In this document: positions 22,268 through 34,004 of the stretch, one piece after another
Layout of the letters: each line of letters opens with the position of its first letter
Numbering within the stretch: the stretch's first letter is position 1
Assembly: GCA_028274465.1 (NCBI GenBank)
Contig: CM051456.1
Location: forward strand, 67,814,753-67,878,752
Direction of reading: 5' to 3'
Source: Plantago ovata
Lineage: Eukaryota; Streptophyta; Magnoliopsida; Lamiales; Plantaginaceae
Length of the DNA stretch: 64,000 nt
Notes under the pieces: model-generated
Database searches by the model: none
What the model saw: only the letters and a program-made list of their open reading frames with translations
What the model was told of the DNA's origin: nothing
Translations under genes and position numbers: made by a program

Positions 22268-22315
22268 ATTATATTATAAAATTAATTCATTAATTTTATA
22301 ATATAACTTTTAAAA
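22260..22315. repeat. near-perfect palindrome with 27-base arms
   Basis: Left arm 22260-22286 and right arm 22289-22315 pair in 26 of 27 positions around a 2-base centre (TC). The arms are AT-only apart from one position. This directly abuts the tandem duplication and would extrude as a cruciform or form a stable RNA hairpin. Confidence 0.8.
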
Positions 22316-22384
22316 TTATGGAGACCAAATACTAATAGAAAATTTAGAAATACCAACAAATCTTGTTAATCTCTCTCTACGTCA

Positions 22385-22480
22385 GAAAAAGAAAAACACG
22401 GCAGACAGGCAGAAAAATAAAAACACGGCAGACAGGCAGAAAAAAAAAACACGGGCAGAAAAAGAAAAACAGAGAAACAG
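22385..22480. repeat. short A-rich repeats (acacggcagacaggcag)
   Basis: AACACGGCAGACAGGCAG occurs twice, with partial copies after it, between A-runs. It probably lies in the 5' untranslated region of the TNP2 gene. Confidence 0.6.
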
Positions 22481-22930
22481 AGCAACTCTCCTGTTGTTTA
22501 TTCAAATTTGCGGTGTGAAGAGGAATCTCATCTCAGTTCTTATCTTCTATATTCCTATTGAGGTTAAAGAAACAAACTTTATTGGTTCAACTTAATATGT
22601 GTGAACGTCTGTTTTGTTTTCACCTGTATAGCGTGTACTGGATGTTGGAATATACTTTACTTTTGTTGTTGATTTGTTCGTTTATGTCTATATATTTGTT
22701 ATGTACCAACTACCAAGAGGTCCAATATGTGTGCTTGATGGAGCTCTAATCTGTAGCAAAACATGTGATACTTTCATTGTTGTATAAATTCAGATTTGGA
22801 ATTAGATATGTTATATTAGTGTTGTACCATACATATATCTGCTTTTTTTTTTCTGATCTTCAGCAAGCATTCCCAAGAATTAACTAGAACAAATACTAAA
22901 GAAGATTTGGAATATTTTTTTTTTTGTTTC

Positions 22931-23107
22931 TTAACAGCAGAGGGTTACACCTATATCCTCAAGTCTACTGTTGAAGGCATTAGACCTCCCTTGTAACCTC
23001 AAGATCACCAGACGATGCCCAGTTTCACTTGCTTGCTCGAGTAACTGTCCGAGACTAGCATGTTCAGCAGCTGTTCCCTCTGTTATAGAGTAAATGAACA
23101 TAAAGCC
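22931..23107 (-). pseudogene. possible captured exon (58 codons), unknown protein
   Basis: On the minus strand a splice-acceptor-like CTTTTCAG/GGC is followed by an open frame of 58 codons ending in TAA. The frame includes EGTAAEHASLGQLLEQASE and GHRLVILRLQGRSNAF. The composition is that of a normal cytosolic protein and differs from its AT-rich surroundings. I do not recognise the family. It lies upstream of and opposite to TNP2, a typical place for a captured host-gene fragment. Confidence 0.4.
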
Positions 23108-23460
23108 CTGAAAAGAAAAACCAGATCTAACTTTGTCGGATGCTTGAGCCTTGTAGAGATTGATGCATAACCTTTCTTAATTTGTCTATGATGTTGGAGG
23201 GCCTGATGTATGTAGTTTATTTATTCATTAGTATGTTGTTGATCATCGGTCACTAGCTACTGTTCGCTAATTTGTTTGCTGACTAATTTGCTTGCTCAAT
23301 TTGATTTTTTTTTCTATATTTTGATCATTATTCATCCGTCACAGTGGTGTACATTGGTGCTGTTGTTGTTTTGGTTTTTGATATTTTTCTTACCTGAAGT
23401 GAATAACTCAATGTTACTTTATTTTCTTCTCACACATTAATGGTTATAATAACACAGAAA

Positions 23461-26400
23461 ATGTCCACCGGGCGTAGTTGGATGTTGATGAGCAGAGGAA
23501 AGCGGAAAAGTGCTGAATATGAACAGGGAGTTAAATACTTCTTGAACTTTGCTTATTCCAATGAGGAATTTGTTGACGATGGGAAAATAAGATGTCCATG
23601 CTTTCTGTGTAAAAATAGGTTTTGGAAGATTCGTTCTTCTGTTGAATTTGATCTAAAGATACATGGGTTCGTAAGAGGATATAGTAAGTGGACAAATCAT
23701 GGTGAAGGAGTACAGGTTCACTCAGATGGTAACGATTCTTCTGGATTTGTAAATGAAGAAGACACTGGGATGGCAGACATGGTAAGGGATGTAGCAGGCC
23801 CAGAATTTGATTGGGAAGCACAGTTCGGCATGGACCAACCACCCAATCGAGATGCTCAAGGTTTTTATGACCTACTAAAGGCTGCTGAGGAACCTGTATA
23901 TGATGGTTGCAAAACGTACACAAAACTGTCTACAATGTGTGAGTTGTTCAACATAAAATCAGATTACAACATGCCAGAGGCATGTTATGATAGAGTGACA
24001 GCAATGATGAAGAGATTAATGCCAGAAGATGATTTGTTGCCCAAGAACTTTTACAAGACTAAGAGGGAACTCGCTAAGCTCGGATTGGAGTATAAAAGGA
24101 TTCACGCATGCAAAAACCATTGCATGCTGTACTACAAAGATAATGAGCATATGCTAGAGTGTAGTGTTTGTCACCATCCACGGTACAAGCCAAGGAAGAA
24201 AAGAAGTCGAAAAAAGGTACCGTACAAAGTGTTGCATTATTTACCTATAACGCCTAGGCTCAAAAGGCTTTACATGTCACATCATACTGCCTAGCAAATG
24301 ACATGGCACACTAAAAATCCTGAAAGTGGGGTTATGGGACATCCAGCACACAGCGTAGCATGGATGCATTTCAATGAAACTCACAAAACATTTGCAGACG
24401 AACCACGCAATGTACGAATTGGGTTGTGTACCGATGGATTTACACCGTTTAACAACTTGAGCTCTGGGTACTCGTGTTGGCCGGTTATAATAGCAGTGTA
24501 CAATTTGATGTATGTCCATGCAAGATCCTTACCTATTCTTAAGCCTTGTTATCCCTGGACCTGATGGTCCAGGAAAAAGCTTGGATGTGTACTTGAGGCC
24601 GCTTATTGACGAGTTGAAGATGTTGTGGACTGATGGGGTTATGACTTATGATGTGAGCAAGAAAGAAAATTTCAAAATGAGAGTAGCACTTTTGTGGACA
24701 GTTAGTGATTTCCCAGCATATGGCATGTTGTCTGGATGGAGCACACATGGAACACGAGCATGCCCATATTGTATGGAACACACAAAGTCATTTTGGCTTA
24801 AAAAAGGAGGGAAGCCAACCTGGTTCGGCTGTCATCGTCGATTTCTACCGGAACATCATCCTTTTAGGGGAGATAAAAAACATTTCAAAAAGGGTGAAGA
24901 TGACTATGACACTGCCCCTCCACGTTTGTCTGGCGAAGAAGTCAAAACTCGAGTTGAACAGCTTCCAAATATCACGTTTGGAAAGAAAAGTGGGAAGCAG
25001 GAAATAGATGGATATGGGAAGAAGCATAATTGGCTAAAAAAGAGTATATTTGGGAGCTTCCTTATTGGCACACAAATCTTATTCGTCATAATCTGGACTT
25101 TATGCATACTGAAAAAAATGTGTTTGATAATGTCTTCTACACAATGTTGGATGATAAAAAAAGAACTAAAGACAACCCCAAAGCCCGCCAAGATATGTAG
25201 ACTCTTTGTGACAGGCCCGAGCTAAATTTGGTTTATGATGAGAAGAAAAAACCATGGGAACCTAAAGCACCTTATGCTTTGAGCAAGGAACAGGTAAAAG
25301 AGTTTGTTCTTGGACTCAAGGGCTTAAGTTCCCTGATGGCTATGTCTCAAACATAAGTAAACGCGTAAATGATAAGAATCAATTCAGTGGCTTAAAGAGT
25401 CATGATTGCCATGTGTTCATGCAAAGATTATTGCCAATAGGATTCTATGATCTTCTCCCGAAGCCAATATGGGTGGCATTGACAGACTTATGTCATTTTT
25501 TCAGAGATATGTCTTCGCCAGTTATTTGAGTTGAGGATATGAAGCAACTTCAAGCGAATATTGCTGAGATTTTGTGTAACCTTGAAAGGATATTTCCTCC
25601 AGGGTTCTTTGACTCCATGGAACACCTACTCATCCACTTAGCATATGAAGCAGAGATTGGCGGACCAGTACAATACAGATGGATGTATCCTTTTGAGAGG
25701 TACCACTTGATTTACTATTTCATCTTCAACTTCTACATTGAAGATAAACTTATACTTTTCTACCCTAACTTGGTATTTATTGCAGGTTCTTGGGTCGTCT
25801 AAAGAGGAAAGTAACCAACCGTAACAAGGTGGAGGCTTCTATTGTTAATGCCTACTTGAATGAAGAAGTCTCGAGGTTTTGCTCTTTATACTTTCAGCCA
25901 TCTGTCCAGACAAAGTTGAATCGTGTCCCCCGTAATGAGGATGGAGGGCTAGTTGATTCCGAAGGGTCCATTTCAGTTTTCTCACAATCTGGCAGGAGTC
26001 TACGTTCAGGAACCAAGCCTACCCATCGCTGGTTATCTGAAGAAGAATGCGATAGTGCACATCGATATATACTAATGAATTGTGCAAAAATAAATCATAT
26101 TATTGAGTAAGTACTATCTTGTGCATTTTATTATGACTTCCTTTTTATTCTTTTTTTCGTTATAGTTAATTAACTTATTCTCTTACTCTTGTGCGTAGGG
26201 AATTTTACAAAGACGTTATGAAGAAAAAGCCAAAAGTATCACACAATGAGTTGATCAAATTGCGTGACAAAGACTTTCCTAAATGGCTATGGGAATATGT
26301 AAGTACAATTTTTTTTTTTTTTTATCTTATTTGTTCTTTTTCTATGTTGGTCTAAACTAGTGGCTATGTTGATACAGGGTGTTGTGTGATGTGTTCGTCA

Positions 26401-27574
26401 TATGGTAGAAGTTATAGGAAATAAGGTGCCAATTTTACTAATACATATAGTAGTTTTGGTTCCCGATTAGTTATTTATACACATCAGGTTGCTAATCTGT
26501 TATGTTCAATCTGTCTTTTACTCGATTAAATTAGTTAGGCTAGAACAGTCTTGAAAGCATGTTTATGACTTGTATAATCATTATATATATGTTTCTGCCA
26601 TGGGTAAAAGTAATTGACTATCACCTTTGTATCTTACTAATTGTTGTAAGAAATATGTATGTAATGTGATCAACCTGATCGAGTAGTATATACTAAAAGA
26701 TTTAAAGGGTTAATTATTTTGTTCTCAAACAATATGATAGAATGTTTCATTGTGGCCAGTAAATATGTCTTCTTCTATGCTTGTAGGTTAATAAGCCGGG
26801 GAATAAAGTTGATCAGAAACTAAAGTCCCTAGCAGCCCAACCATCCCGGAGAGTAAGGTTTACAATGGGTATTTTGTTAATGGTTTTAAGTTTCATACTA
26901 CACAATATGCAGAAGACTGTGAAACATCAAATAATGGTTGTGTGTTGGGGAGCTCAAATGAGGCTGATGTAATAGATTATTATGGTATGGTGGATGAGAT
27001 CATGGAACTTGATTTCTTTGGAGACAAAGTGGTATTGTTTAAGTGTCGTTGGTATGATACTAATTCAAGAAATGGGATTAGACGACTGCATGAGCGTTTC
27101 GATCTTGTTGAGGTCAATATAGAATCACGTCTAAAATCGAATGATCACTTTATATTAGCTGAACAGGCCCACCAGGTTTACTATACAAGATGCCCTCAGC
27201 GGGAAGTGCGTAGAGGAAAGGGAGATTGGATGGTAGCTTGTAAAACCAAGGCAAGGAGCCGAATCATTGTACCATTACTAGGTGAAGATGTAGTTGTTGA
27301 AGAAAGGGATGGTGATCCTTTCCATGATGGAGCTACATCGAGTCCCAATGAAATCCCAGGGGAAGATCTTTTTGATGTTCAAATAGAATTGAATAATAAA
27401 GGATATTTTGAGGAAGTTGATCCTTCCGAGCTTATTGTCGAATGTGTGAATGAAAGTGACTTGGATGAAGAAGAAGAAGAAGAATCTGTAGATCTTACCT
27501 CCGAAGAAGAATCTGAAGATACAGAGGGAGAGGAGGAATATGAGAATGAAAGTGGGGATGATTTTGATGATTGA
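23461..27574 (+). pseudogene. TNP2-like CACTA transposase, broken, with intact C-terminal DUF4216 part
   Basis: The start at 23461 follows an acceptor-like AACACAG. Domains in order: transposase-associated domain (GVKYFLNFAYSN, KIRCPCFLCKN), TNP2 core with Cys/His region (HACKNHCMLYYKDNEHMLEC, then CSVCHHPRYKP), CACTA-specific phrases NVRIGLCTDGFTPFNN and VIPGPDGPGKSLDVYLRPL, DUF4218 (MEHLLIHLAYEAEIGGPVQY), and DUF4216 (about 26863-27250: DYYGMVDEIMEL, KCRWYD) with an acidic tail. Introns are seen at about 25701-25785 and after 26105. Lesions: TAG at 24292-24294, frameshifts near 24510 and 25045, and TGA at 25527-25529. The DUF4216 part (26942-27574) remains open. Confidence 0.85.
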
Positions 27575-28019
27575 ATGGTTGTTATAACTTTTAAAGGTAT
27601 TGATATACTATGTGTAACTTACTTTGTTTACATCTTTATTAGTAGACATAAATCTATCTACCGTTTCTGTTTATATTGCGTTCTATTGTAGATTGGATGA
27701 TCTTTGGGGTCTTTGATGAAGATTTGAGTCTGTCACATGTTATAGTCGGTGAAGGTGATATCATTGGTTTGGTCCGGCAGTTGAATGCACCGATCCTCCC
27801 TTGTCGTTTGCTGGTTCACTGGTTATGGAGTTACACTTACTGGCTCAAAGTTTTTGTTCTGTTTGTTTTCGTTTTATTAGATGTAGTGGTAGTTCATGAG
27901 CATATGATTTATCTGAACATGTTGCAGTTGAGAATGACTCTATTTTAACTTTCCAAACTACTGTATGACTTTGCTTAGTTTTGAATGAATATCTTTAATT
28001 TGGTTTCTATACAGATTAA
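27575..28019 (+). other. 3' region of TNP2, no further gene seen
   Basis: Sequence after the acidic tail has no convincing domain. A 90-codon frame at 27676-27948 is hydrophobic and unrecognised; it is most likely untranslated sequence. Confidence 0.4.
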
Positions 28020-28434
28020 ATTGTCAACCAACTGTTTGTTGGAATTTTCGTTGGTCAGAAACATTTTCCAACATATTTTTCGATGCTGATATTATGGTTG
28101 GTGAGAAACTTTCCAACTAATTTTATGTTGTTGGAATTTTCGTTGGGGAGAACCATCTCTAACGGACATTGTGTTGGTGTGCAAAGTTGTTACAAGTTCC
28201 AACAAATAGTGACGGACTTTGAAAATTGTTGGAAATTGCAGCAACAAGATACCAACGAAATTGTAACGAGAAATAAAATTTGTTGGTGATTTGTTGGTAA
28301 TTAGTCACTAATCACGTATGTATTTCTTTTAGTTAAAATTATGTTGGTGTTATGTTGAAAATTCGTTACAATTCCAACGAACTGATTTTTTGTTGGAAAA
28401 TTCACCGTTGGTGAAGGTTCTGTTTTTTGTAGTG
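28020..28434. repeat. right subterminal region and terminal repeat of the CACTA element
   Basis: GTTGGAATTTTCGTTGG and related words occur repeatedly, as in the left subterminal block. The last bases are TTTTTTGTAGTG, complementary to the CACTACAA start, and are followed by ATC at 28435-28437. Confidence 0.85.
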
Positions 28435-28582
28435 ATCAATCTTGGAGAGAACCAAACAACAAAGATTTAATCTAACTGTATCACCTAATAAATTATTATT
28501 CCCCTAAAATGTAGATAAAAGTGAAAAAAAAAAAAGAAGAGAAAATACAGTTAGATAATTGAACAGATGAAAATGAAAAGAA

Positions 28583-30195
28583 TTTTTTTTAAGCGGCAAA
28601 AATTTAATTTTATTAATAACTCGTCAAACATTACAAAAAACGCTCACGGAGCATACTCCGGAAATCCCCAAACCAATGGACATACAGAACCAACCGTACT
28701 ACCAACAACTAGCCAAAGCTAAAAATCGAAATCCTTCCATGAAGGAGATACAGTAAGTACCAAGACCCAACAACCAAATTATGTCAACACAACCCATAAA
28801 CACTTTAAGAGAAACAAAAATCCAAAACCAATGTCATACGTGCCACCATGAAACAACCAATAGTGATACTAGAACCGTGACTTGGAGCCATGATTAGATG
28901 CACCCGTCAATTCAATCTTGAGAAAAAACGCTACCCCTAGCCAACCTTCTACACCCTATGCCCTTACGGACAAGTGGCAAGAAATTTAAAGATGTGGTCC
29001 GGGATAGCATCGAGACACTCCTAGTCAACCTCCCACATCCTATGCCCTTACGGACAAGTGGCAAGCAATTTAATGATGTGATCCAGGGTCCCTCGATCGA
29101 TAGAAAACTCATACCTCAAGTAGAATCACCCTAACATGCATCGCCAACCATCACCCTTCGAATACGTACCAATGAGTCCAGCCATACTTTCTGCAACCTC
29201 CATGCAATCCCTATAGCTGTTGCAATCCAAATTCTGTTACACACACACATACACCGACCATTCTGATTGCTAGGTGTACTTTCCGTAACCGTCCAACAGC
29301 CCAGCATCACACGTAACACCTGCGCATAAATCACCAAACCTGCGTTCCTCTTTCCTTGCACATAGAACAAACAACATCACCTCTAGAATAAACAACACCA
29401 TCTCTAAGCCTGATTTAGACACGCCAAAGGCTCCAAAATCCAATAATGAAAGTGATAACGATTTTGTAAGAACCCTTCACCCCTAAACCAATTCCATAAC
29501 ATAATCATAATTTTTTCAAACACTTGAAAATCACTCAAAACCTCATTGTTGAACAAAAAGGCATTACGAGCAAGCCAAATATTCCACAAAGTAGCACACC
29601 AAAAGCCAAGCCAACATTTTTTCAAACATTTACCCTTAGAATTCAAATGTCCCTCAAAAGAATTTTCCAAATTATTATCGATGTTGCACGACACCCCAAG
29701 CCAATTATACACTAAGTTCAAAACTTTTCGAGCAAACACACACGCACAAAAGACATGATTAATATTCTCAACACCCACCCACCCACATCTTTTACACACT
29801 TTATCTTCAACACTCAAGAATACACCCCTTAATTTAAGATTTTCTTTAGTGGGAATTTTATTTTGAATTGCTTTCCACACAAACGCATTCACCTTCTCGG
29901 GGACACAATTATTCCAAACCACTTTCGCCCATTTCTTCATAATGTTTACCTCTTCTTTCACATTCAACTTACAATACCCATCTTTAGTTGTATAACTATT
30001 AGACTCCAAGCCCAACCATACCCAACGATCTTCAATATTTGCCCGTAGACTAAAGTCACTTAATTCCAACTCAATATTCTCAACCCAAGCTTTCTCTCTA
30101 TCCCTAAGCGGTCTACTCCACGACCACAAAAGGACACATTTTTTTAATGTTTCACACAAAAGAAATTGTAATGGTGTTATTATATTTCTATAATT
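28583..30195 (-). mobile_element. 5'-truncated LINE with zf-RVT domain
   Basis: The left edge is a T-run (28583-28590), which is the poly-A tail on the minus strand. Upstream, about 30190-29404, a frame encodes the C-terminal zinc-binding region that follows reverse transcriptase in plant L1-type LINEs. It has WSWSRPLRDREKAW, AKVVWNNCVPEKVNAFVWK, NKIPTKENLKLRG, CKRCGWVGVENINHVF, and WNIWLARNAFLFN. The reverse transcriptase and endonuclease are absent, so the copy is dead on arrival. The region at 28600-29370 is non-coding tail with degenerate short repeats (CGGACAAGTGGCAAG at about 28968 and 29052). The exact 5' edge is unclear. Confidence 0.8.
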
Positions 30196-30255
30196 AAAAA
30201 TTAAATGAAATAATCCGGGAAATAATCTACACCTATAATCAAATTGTAATGGTGT
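30163..30255. repeat. 15-bp direct repeat flanking 63 bp
   Basis: AAATTGTAATGGTGT occurs at 30163-30177 and 30241-30255. It could be a target duplication around a tiny insertion or a scar near the LINE edge. Confidence 0.6.
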
Positions 30256-30302
30256 AAATTTTTTGACACCAAAAACTTCACAATACACAAAGTCATGTCT
30301 CG

Positions 30303-30600
30303 TAGTTGGAGTATTAAATTAAAAAAAAATAGTGTGGACCATATTTGACACTAAATGATATTTGGTGCGAACAATTTGAAGTGAGTTGCCCAGCTTCACA
30401 CTATTGATCCACACTAAAAAACTTTAAGTGTGAACCATTAGTGTCATTTCTTACGTTTTCACACTAAATCAACATTAGTGTGAATGGATTTAGTGACAAA
30501 CAATATTGTCTACCTTTTCACACTAAAAGCTTTTAGTGTGAAACTTTATTGTTATGGTGTGAAATAAAATTCACATTAAAATCACCAATTTTCAGTAGTA
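30303..30600. mobile_element. degenerate right end of a CACTA-like element (possible)
   Basis: Short words TTAGTGTGAA and TTCACACTAA recur in both orientations, as in CACTA subterminal regions. The edge reads AATTTTCAGTAGTA, close to the complement of CACTACTGAAAATT with the last base changed. No left end is found. Confidence 0.35.
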
Positions 30601-31000
30601 CGTGAGCTTAGAATGATTTTCCATCTCTCTAATATCCTCTATTTATAGTTCGTATTGGAAGCCTTTAGAAGCCAATAGAATCCTGAAAAGAATAAGAACT
30701 CTAATCCTTATTGGACAAGTAAATTTAGCTTCTAGTCCTATTAACACCATGTGTTTAATTAGGAAAACTTGTCCCTCAAGTTTAATTAAGAAAACGAGTA
30801 AAAACTTCTTCTTCACACACACACACACGCCACACGCCACATGGCCGGTTGGAGGGAGGTGGGCCCACCTTTGGGCCCAAATGCTAGTTGGGATATTTAA
30901 ATTCAATTTTAAATCTTGCCCAAGTGCATATATTAATTGAGTGCATATATTAATTCAATTAATATATCCTTTCAATTAACCCATAATTGCATTCTCAAAC
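30601..31000. other. flank of the MULE, LTR-like, no gene
   Basis: Sequence includes a TATA-like ctatttatag (about 30639), a CA microsatellite (about 30811-30826), and AT-rich direct repeats (GTGCATATATTAATT twice at about 30924 and 30941). The style is that of an LTR fragment but no partner is in the window. The last nine bases are the left MULE target duplication. Confidence 0.35.
30992..31000. repeat. left target-site duplication of the MULE (TTCTCAAAC)
   Basis: TTCTCAAAC here and TTCTCAAAA at 43198-43206 agree in 8 of 9 bases. MULEs make duplications of about 9 bp. Confidence 0.6.
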
Positions 31001-31045
31001 GCAAATTCTCAGGAAAGACGGTCTTTAATATAGACGGGACCTTTT
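31001..31045 (+). repeat. left terminal inverted repeat of the MULE
   Basis: AGACGGTCTTTAATATAGAC lies about 15 bases in from the end and pairs with the right terminus in about 16 of 20 positions. The outermost bases are poorly conserved. Confidence 0.6.
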
Positions 31046-31777
31046 TACAATTTACCAACCAAAATCTCGCTACCCATTTAAAAACTCGGGATCCGGATTT
31101 ATGACCCAGTTCCTTATTCGGGTTATAAGCAGATATTAACCAATAAACAACTTCTTTCTCTTTTCTTTTTTTTCTCGCTCTCAGTTCGATCGGGTTGTCT
31201 CTCTCTCTACAATTGGGGTTTTTTCAAGCGGTTTTGCGTTCGATTGACGGTTTTGAAGCGGTTTTCATCTTCATCGACGGTTTTGCAGCGGTTGTTTGGT
31301 GTATTTAAGTTCGATTTTGTGCTCCATTGAAGGTATTATTCTCCATTGAAGTTTAGGTTCGTTTTTGGTTTTCTGGATGTGGTTTTCTTTATTTTCTGTG
31401 ATTTTGTAGTAGTATTGTGTTTGTTTTATGCTCGTTTATGTGTGTGATGTTAGTAGTAGTTTTATTTTTGTTTTTTGTTACTCAATTGTTCGAATTTTGC
31501 TTATACATGGTGGTTTCTGTTTGATTTTTTTTTGCTTATACGTTGTGGTTTTTGTTGTCTGTTGTTGTGCTCCATTGAAGGTATTGTGCTGCATTGACGT
31601 TTTTATGTCATTTTTTTCTTTTCTGGATGGAGTGGTATTGGTTTTCTGCATTGACGTTTTCTGTGTTTTTGTAGTAGTATTTTTGCTTTGTTGTTTGTTT
31701 TTGTGCTTTGTAGTAGTATTGTGAGGTGGTTTTCATGGTGCTTTGTTCCTTATTTTTGCTTTGTTTGTGTGTTAGAT
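31046..31777 (+). promoter_or_regulatory. 5' region of the ULP1-like gene
   Basis: A pyrimidine-rich tract (31150-31205, CTCTCTCTCT) and repeated GACGGTTTTG and GCGGTTTT words precede the gene. T-rich sequence with several GTATTGTG phrases follows. No protein is evident; this is the probable promoter and untranslated leader. Confidence 0.4.
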
Positions 31778-32084
31778 ATGGATGGTGATAATAAAAGGAA
31801 GACGCGATCTACTACATCTGTTGCTGCTGCTGTGAATAAACCAAGCACAAGGACGCGAGCTCCCTCTGGTGCGAAGAAAAATGCAAGTCCAAGTGGTGGT
31901 TTAGTTTACAAGAGAAAGAAGACATCTCCTGACTCATTAAAGGTTTTTGCGTTCTGTTTTGTTATGTATTTTGAATAGATTTTTTGATATGATTTGAAGT
32001 TTGTGTCATATCATGGGGAGTTTATTTGATATCATGGGGTCTTTTGATTATATCATGGGTTTATTTGAAATATTATGGTATATT

Positions 32085-32900
32085 CAGTGTATTTTTTGTG
32101 TGTATTTGATATTAATAGAAATATGATCATGGGGTTTACTGTGATTATCATGGGATATATTGGTTACATCATGGGGTTTTCTACTTGCTTTTTTTGATTC
32201 TGGTAATTGTATTTTTTTTATTTTTATTTTTTGGAGATTATGGGGTCTTTTTGATGATATCATTGGGTCTTTTGGGGATATTTTGGAAGTTTTTGTGATA
32301 TTAGGGGAAGTTTGTGTGATATTATTGTTTTTTGAGTATATCGTGGTTCTTTTTTGGTTTGGTGTTGTTTTCTGTTTTATCATTAGAGATGGTTGTTGAT
32401 ATGCGCCGGACTAGAGCTGTTTCAGCTACTTCTTTTAAGCCAGGGTCCAGTTCAAGTGATGCTTTGAAGAAGAGTAATAAAGGAAGCAACCTACTGAGTC
32501 TGATTCTGGTAAGTCTATGCATTTTTTTTGAAGATCATGAGGTCTTTTGATGATATCATGGGGTCTTTTGATGATATCTGGGGTATTTTTGGAGATATAT
32601 GGCATATTTAGTGTAATTTCTGTGTGTATTTGATATTAATAGAAATATGATCATGGGGTTATTGTGAATATCATGGGATATATTAGACACATCATGGGGT
32701 TTTCTACTATGTTTTTTGATTCTGTGAATTGTATCCTTTTCTTTTTGGATATCATGGGGTCTTTTGATGATATCATGGGGTCTTTTGTAGATATCATGGC
32801 TTTTTAGTGAAATTCTGTGTGTATTTGATATTAATAGAATATGATCATGGGTTTATTGTGAATATCATGGGATAATTGGTAACATCATGGGGTTTCATAT
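32085..32900. repeat. three diverged copies of a roughly 120-bp intron segment in introns 1 and 2
   Basis: Segments beginning near 32095, 32620 and 32815 share the order GTGTGTATTTGATATTAATAG, AATATGATCATGGG, an ATATCATGGGATA word and ACATCATGGGG. Introns 1 and 2 have therefore grown or exchanged by segmental duplication. Confidence 0.75.
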
Positions 32901-34004
32901 GTTTTTTTTAATAATTTTTTTTTTTTTTTTTTTTTTTTTGTGTTGTAGATTTTCAGGGAGATAAGAAAAAGCGGCGTAAGAAGGGGAAAAGTGTTTTCTG
33001 CTGAATTGATAAGTTTGTCGGGGCAGAAGTCTTCCTTGTTTTGTGTTTACTCTCTGTCTTATTTCTGTGATGAGAGGTACGTAGACAGAGGATGGAGGCT
33101 TATTGTCAGGCTGAGAAGTTGTTGGACTTGTTTGGAAATTCAACACAGCACAATTGGATGCTGTAATTGATATAGTTTTGGTGGTTTGGCAGCACGTTAT
33201 TGTACATTATCTGCTTAGGAAGTTTACTCCTTGGTTGGTGGAGAGGTTCGAGTATGAAAATTATTATATGGTGATTGGTGATGATAGGTTTCCTATAACC
33301 GGTGATGATGTTTACGATATGTTTATGATCCTCGTAATCCTGGTGTTGAGGTGCCTTTGGATAAAAAGTATGGTGATAAAGGGAGTACAGGAAGGAGATT
33401 ATTGACAGTTGGACGTGGGCAACTGAACATAAAACCAAATCTGGGCGGTTCGTTTGTCTACAGTTGCTGATCGGTTGGTTGAGTTAAAGGAGGCGGGGAT
33501 GGAGTTCAAGAAGCTCTTTGCGTTGTATGTTTGTGGGTGGTCTTTGCACCTTTGCCTGTAGCAGTGTTGCAGAAGCTGTGCGAGCTGTTGAGAACGTTAA
33601 GAAGATTAAGACATATGACTGGTGTAGGTTTGTTCTTGACAGGCTCGGTTCTGCAGTTAGGAGTTTTAAAACTTCGGAGTTTAATGCTATGAGTGGATGC
33701 CTCTGGGTTCTTATTGGTTTTTACTTGGAGAGGTTTAGTGTGAGACAACGATTCAAGGTCGTGATCTCCCTTTGATTCAGCACTGGAATGATGGTCTGAT
33801 ATCGGAGAGGCGCGAGTATGAGAAGAAGATGGAGGTTTTGGTAAATTATTGCGTGATACCAGCTATCCTCTTACAAGAGGACGTCCTGGTCAAGGTGCTG
33901 TGTATTATGTTCCGAGAAGGCTAGAGACGAATCTTCTGGTATGATGTTTTTTTTTTTTTTTTATTATGTTTCTGTTCGTTGTGTGTACATGTTTTCATTG
34001 GATG

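Larger units (their letters stand above)
11021..28434 (+). mobile_element. CACTA (En/Spm) DNA transposon, 17.4 kb, with nested insertions
   Basis: The left end reads CACTACAAGAAAA and the right end, on the minus strand, CACTACAAAAAACAG. Both are flanked by ATC. Both ends have subterminal blocks rich in GTTGGAA, GTTGGTGTT and TTCGTTAC words. Inside lie a TNPA-like gene (minus, 12189-14185) and a TNP2-like transposase (plus, 23461-27574), the two-protein set of CACTA elements. The element is swollen by later insertions (LINE, Stowaway, hAT) and possible captured gene fragments. TNP2 is broken, so present mobility would need help in trans. Confidence 0.9.

Noticed and set aside
30163-30255. 15-bp direct repeat considered as the target duplication of the LINE at 28583
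   Set aside because: Both copies lie on the same side of the LINE, so they cannot flank it.
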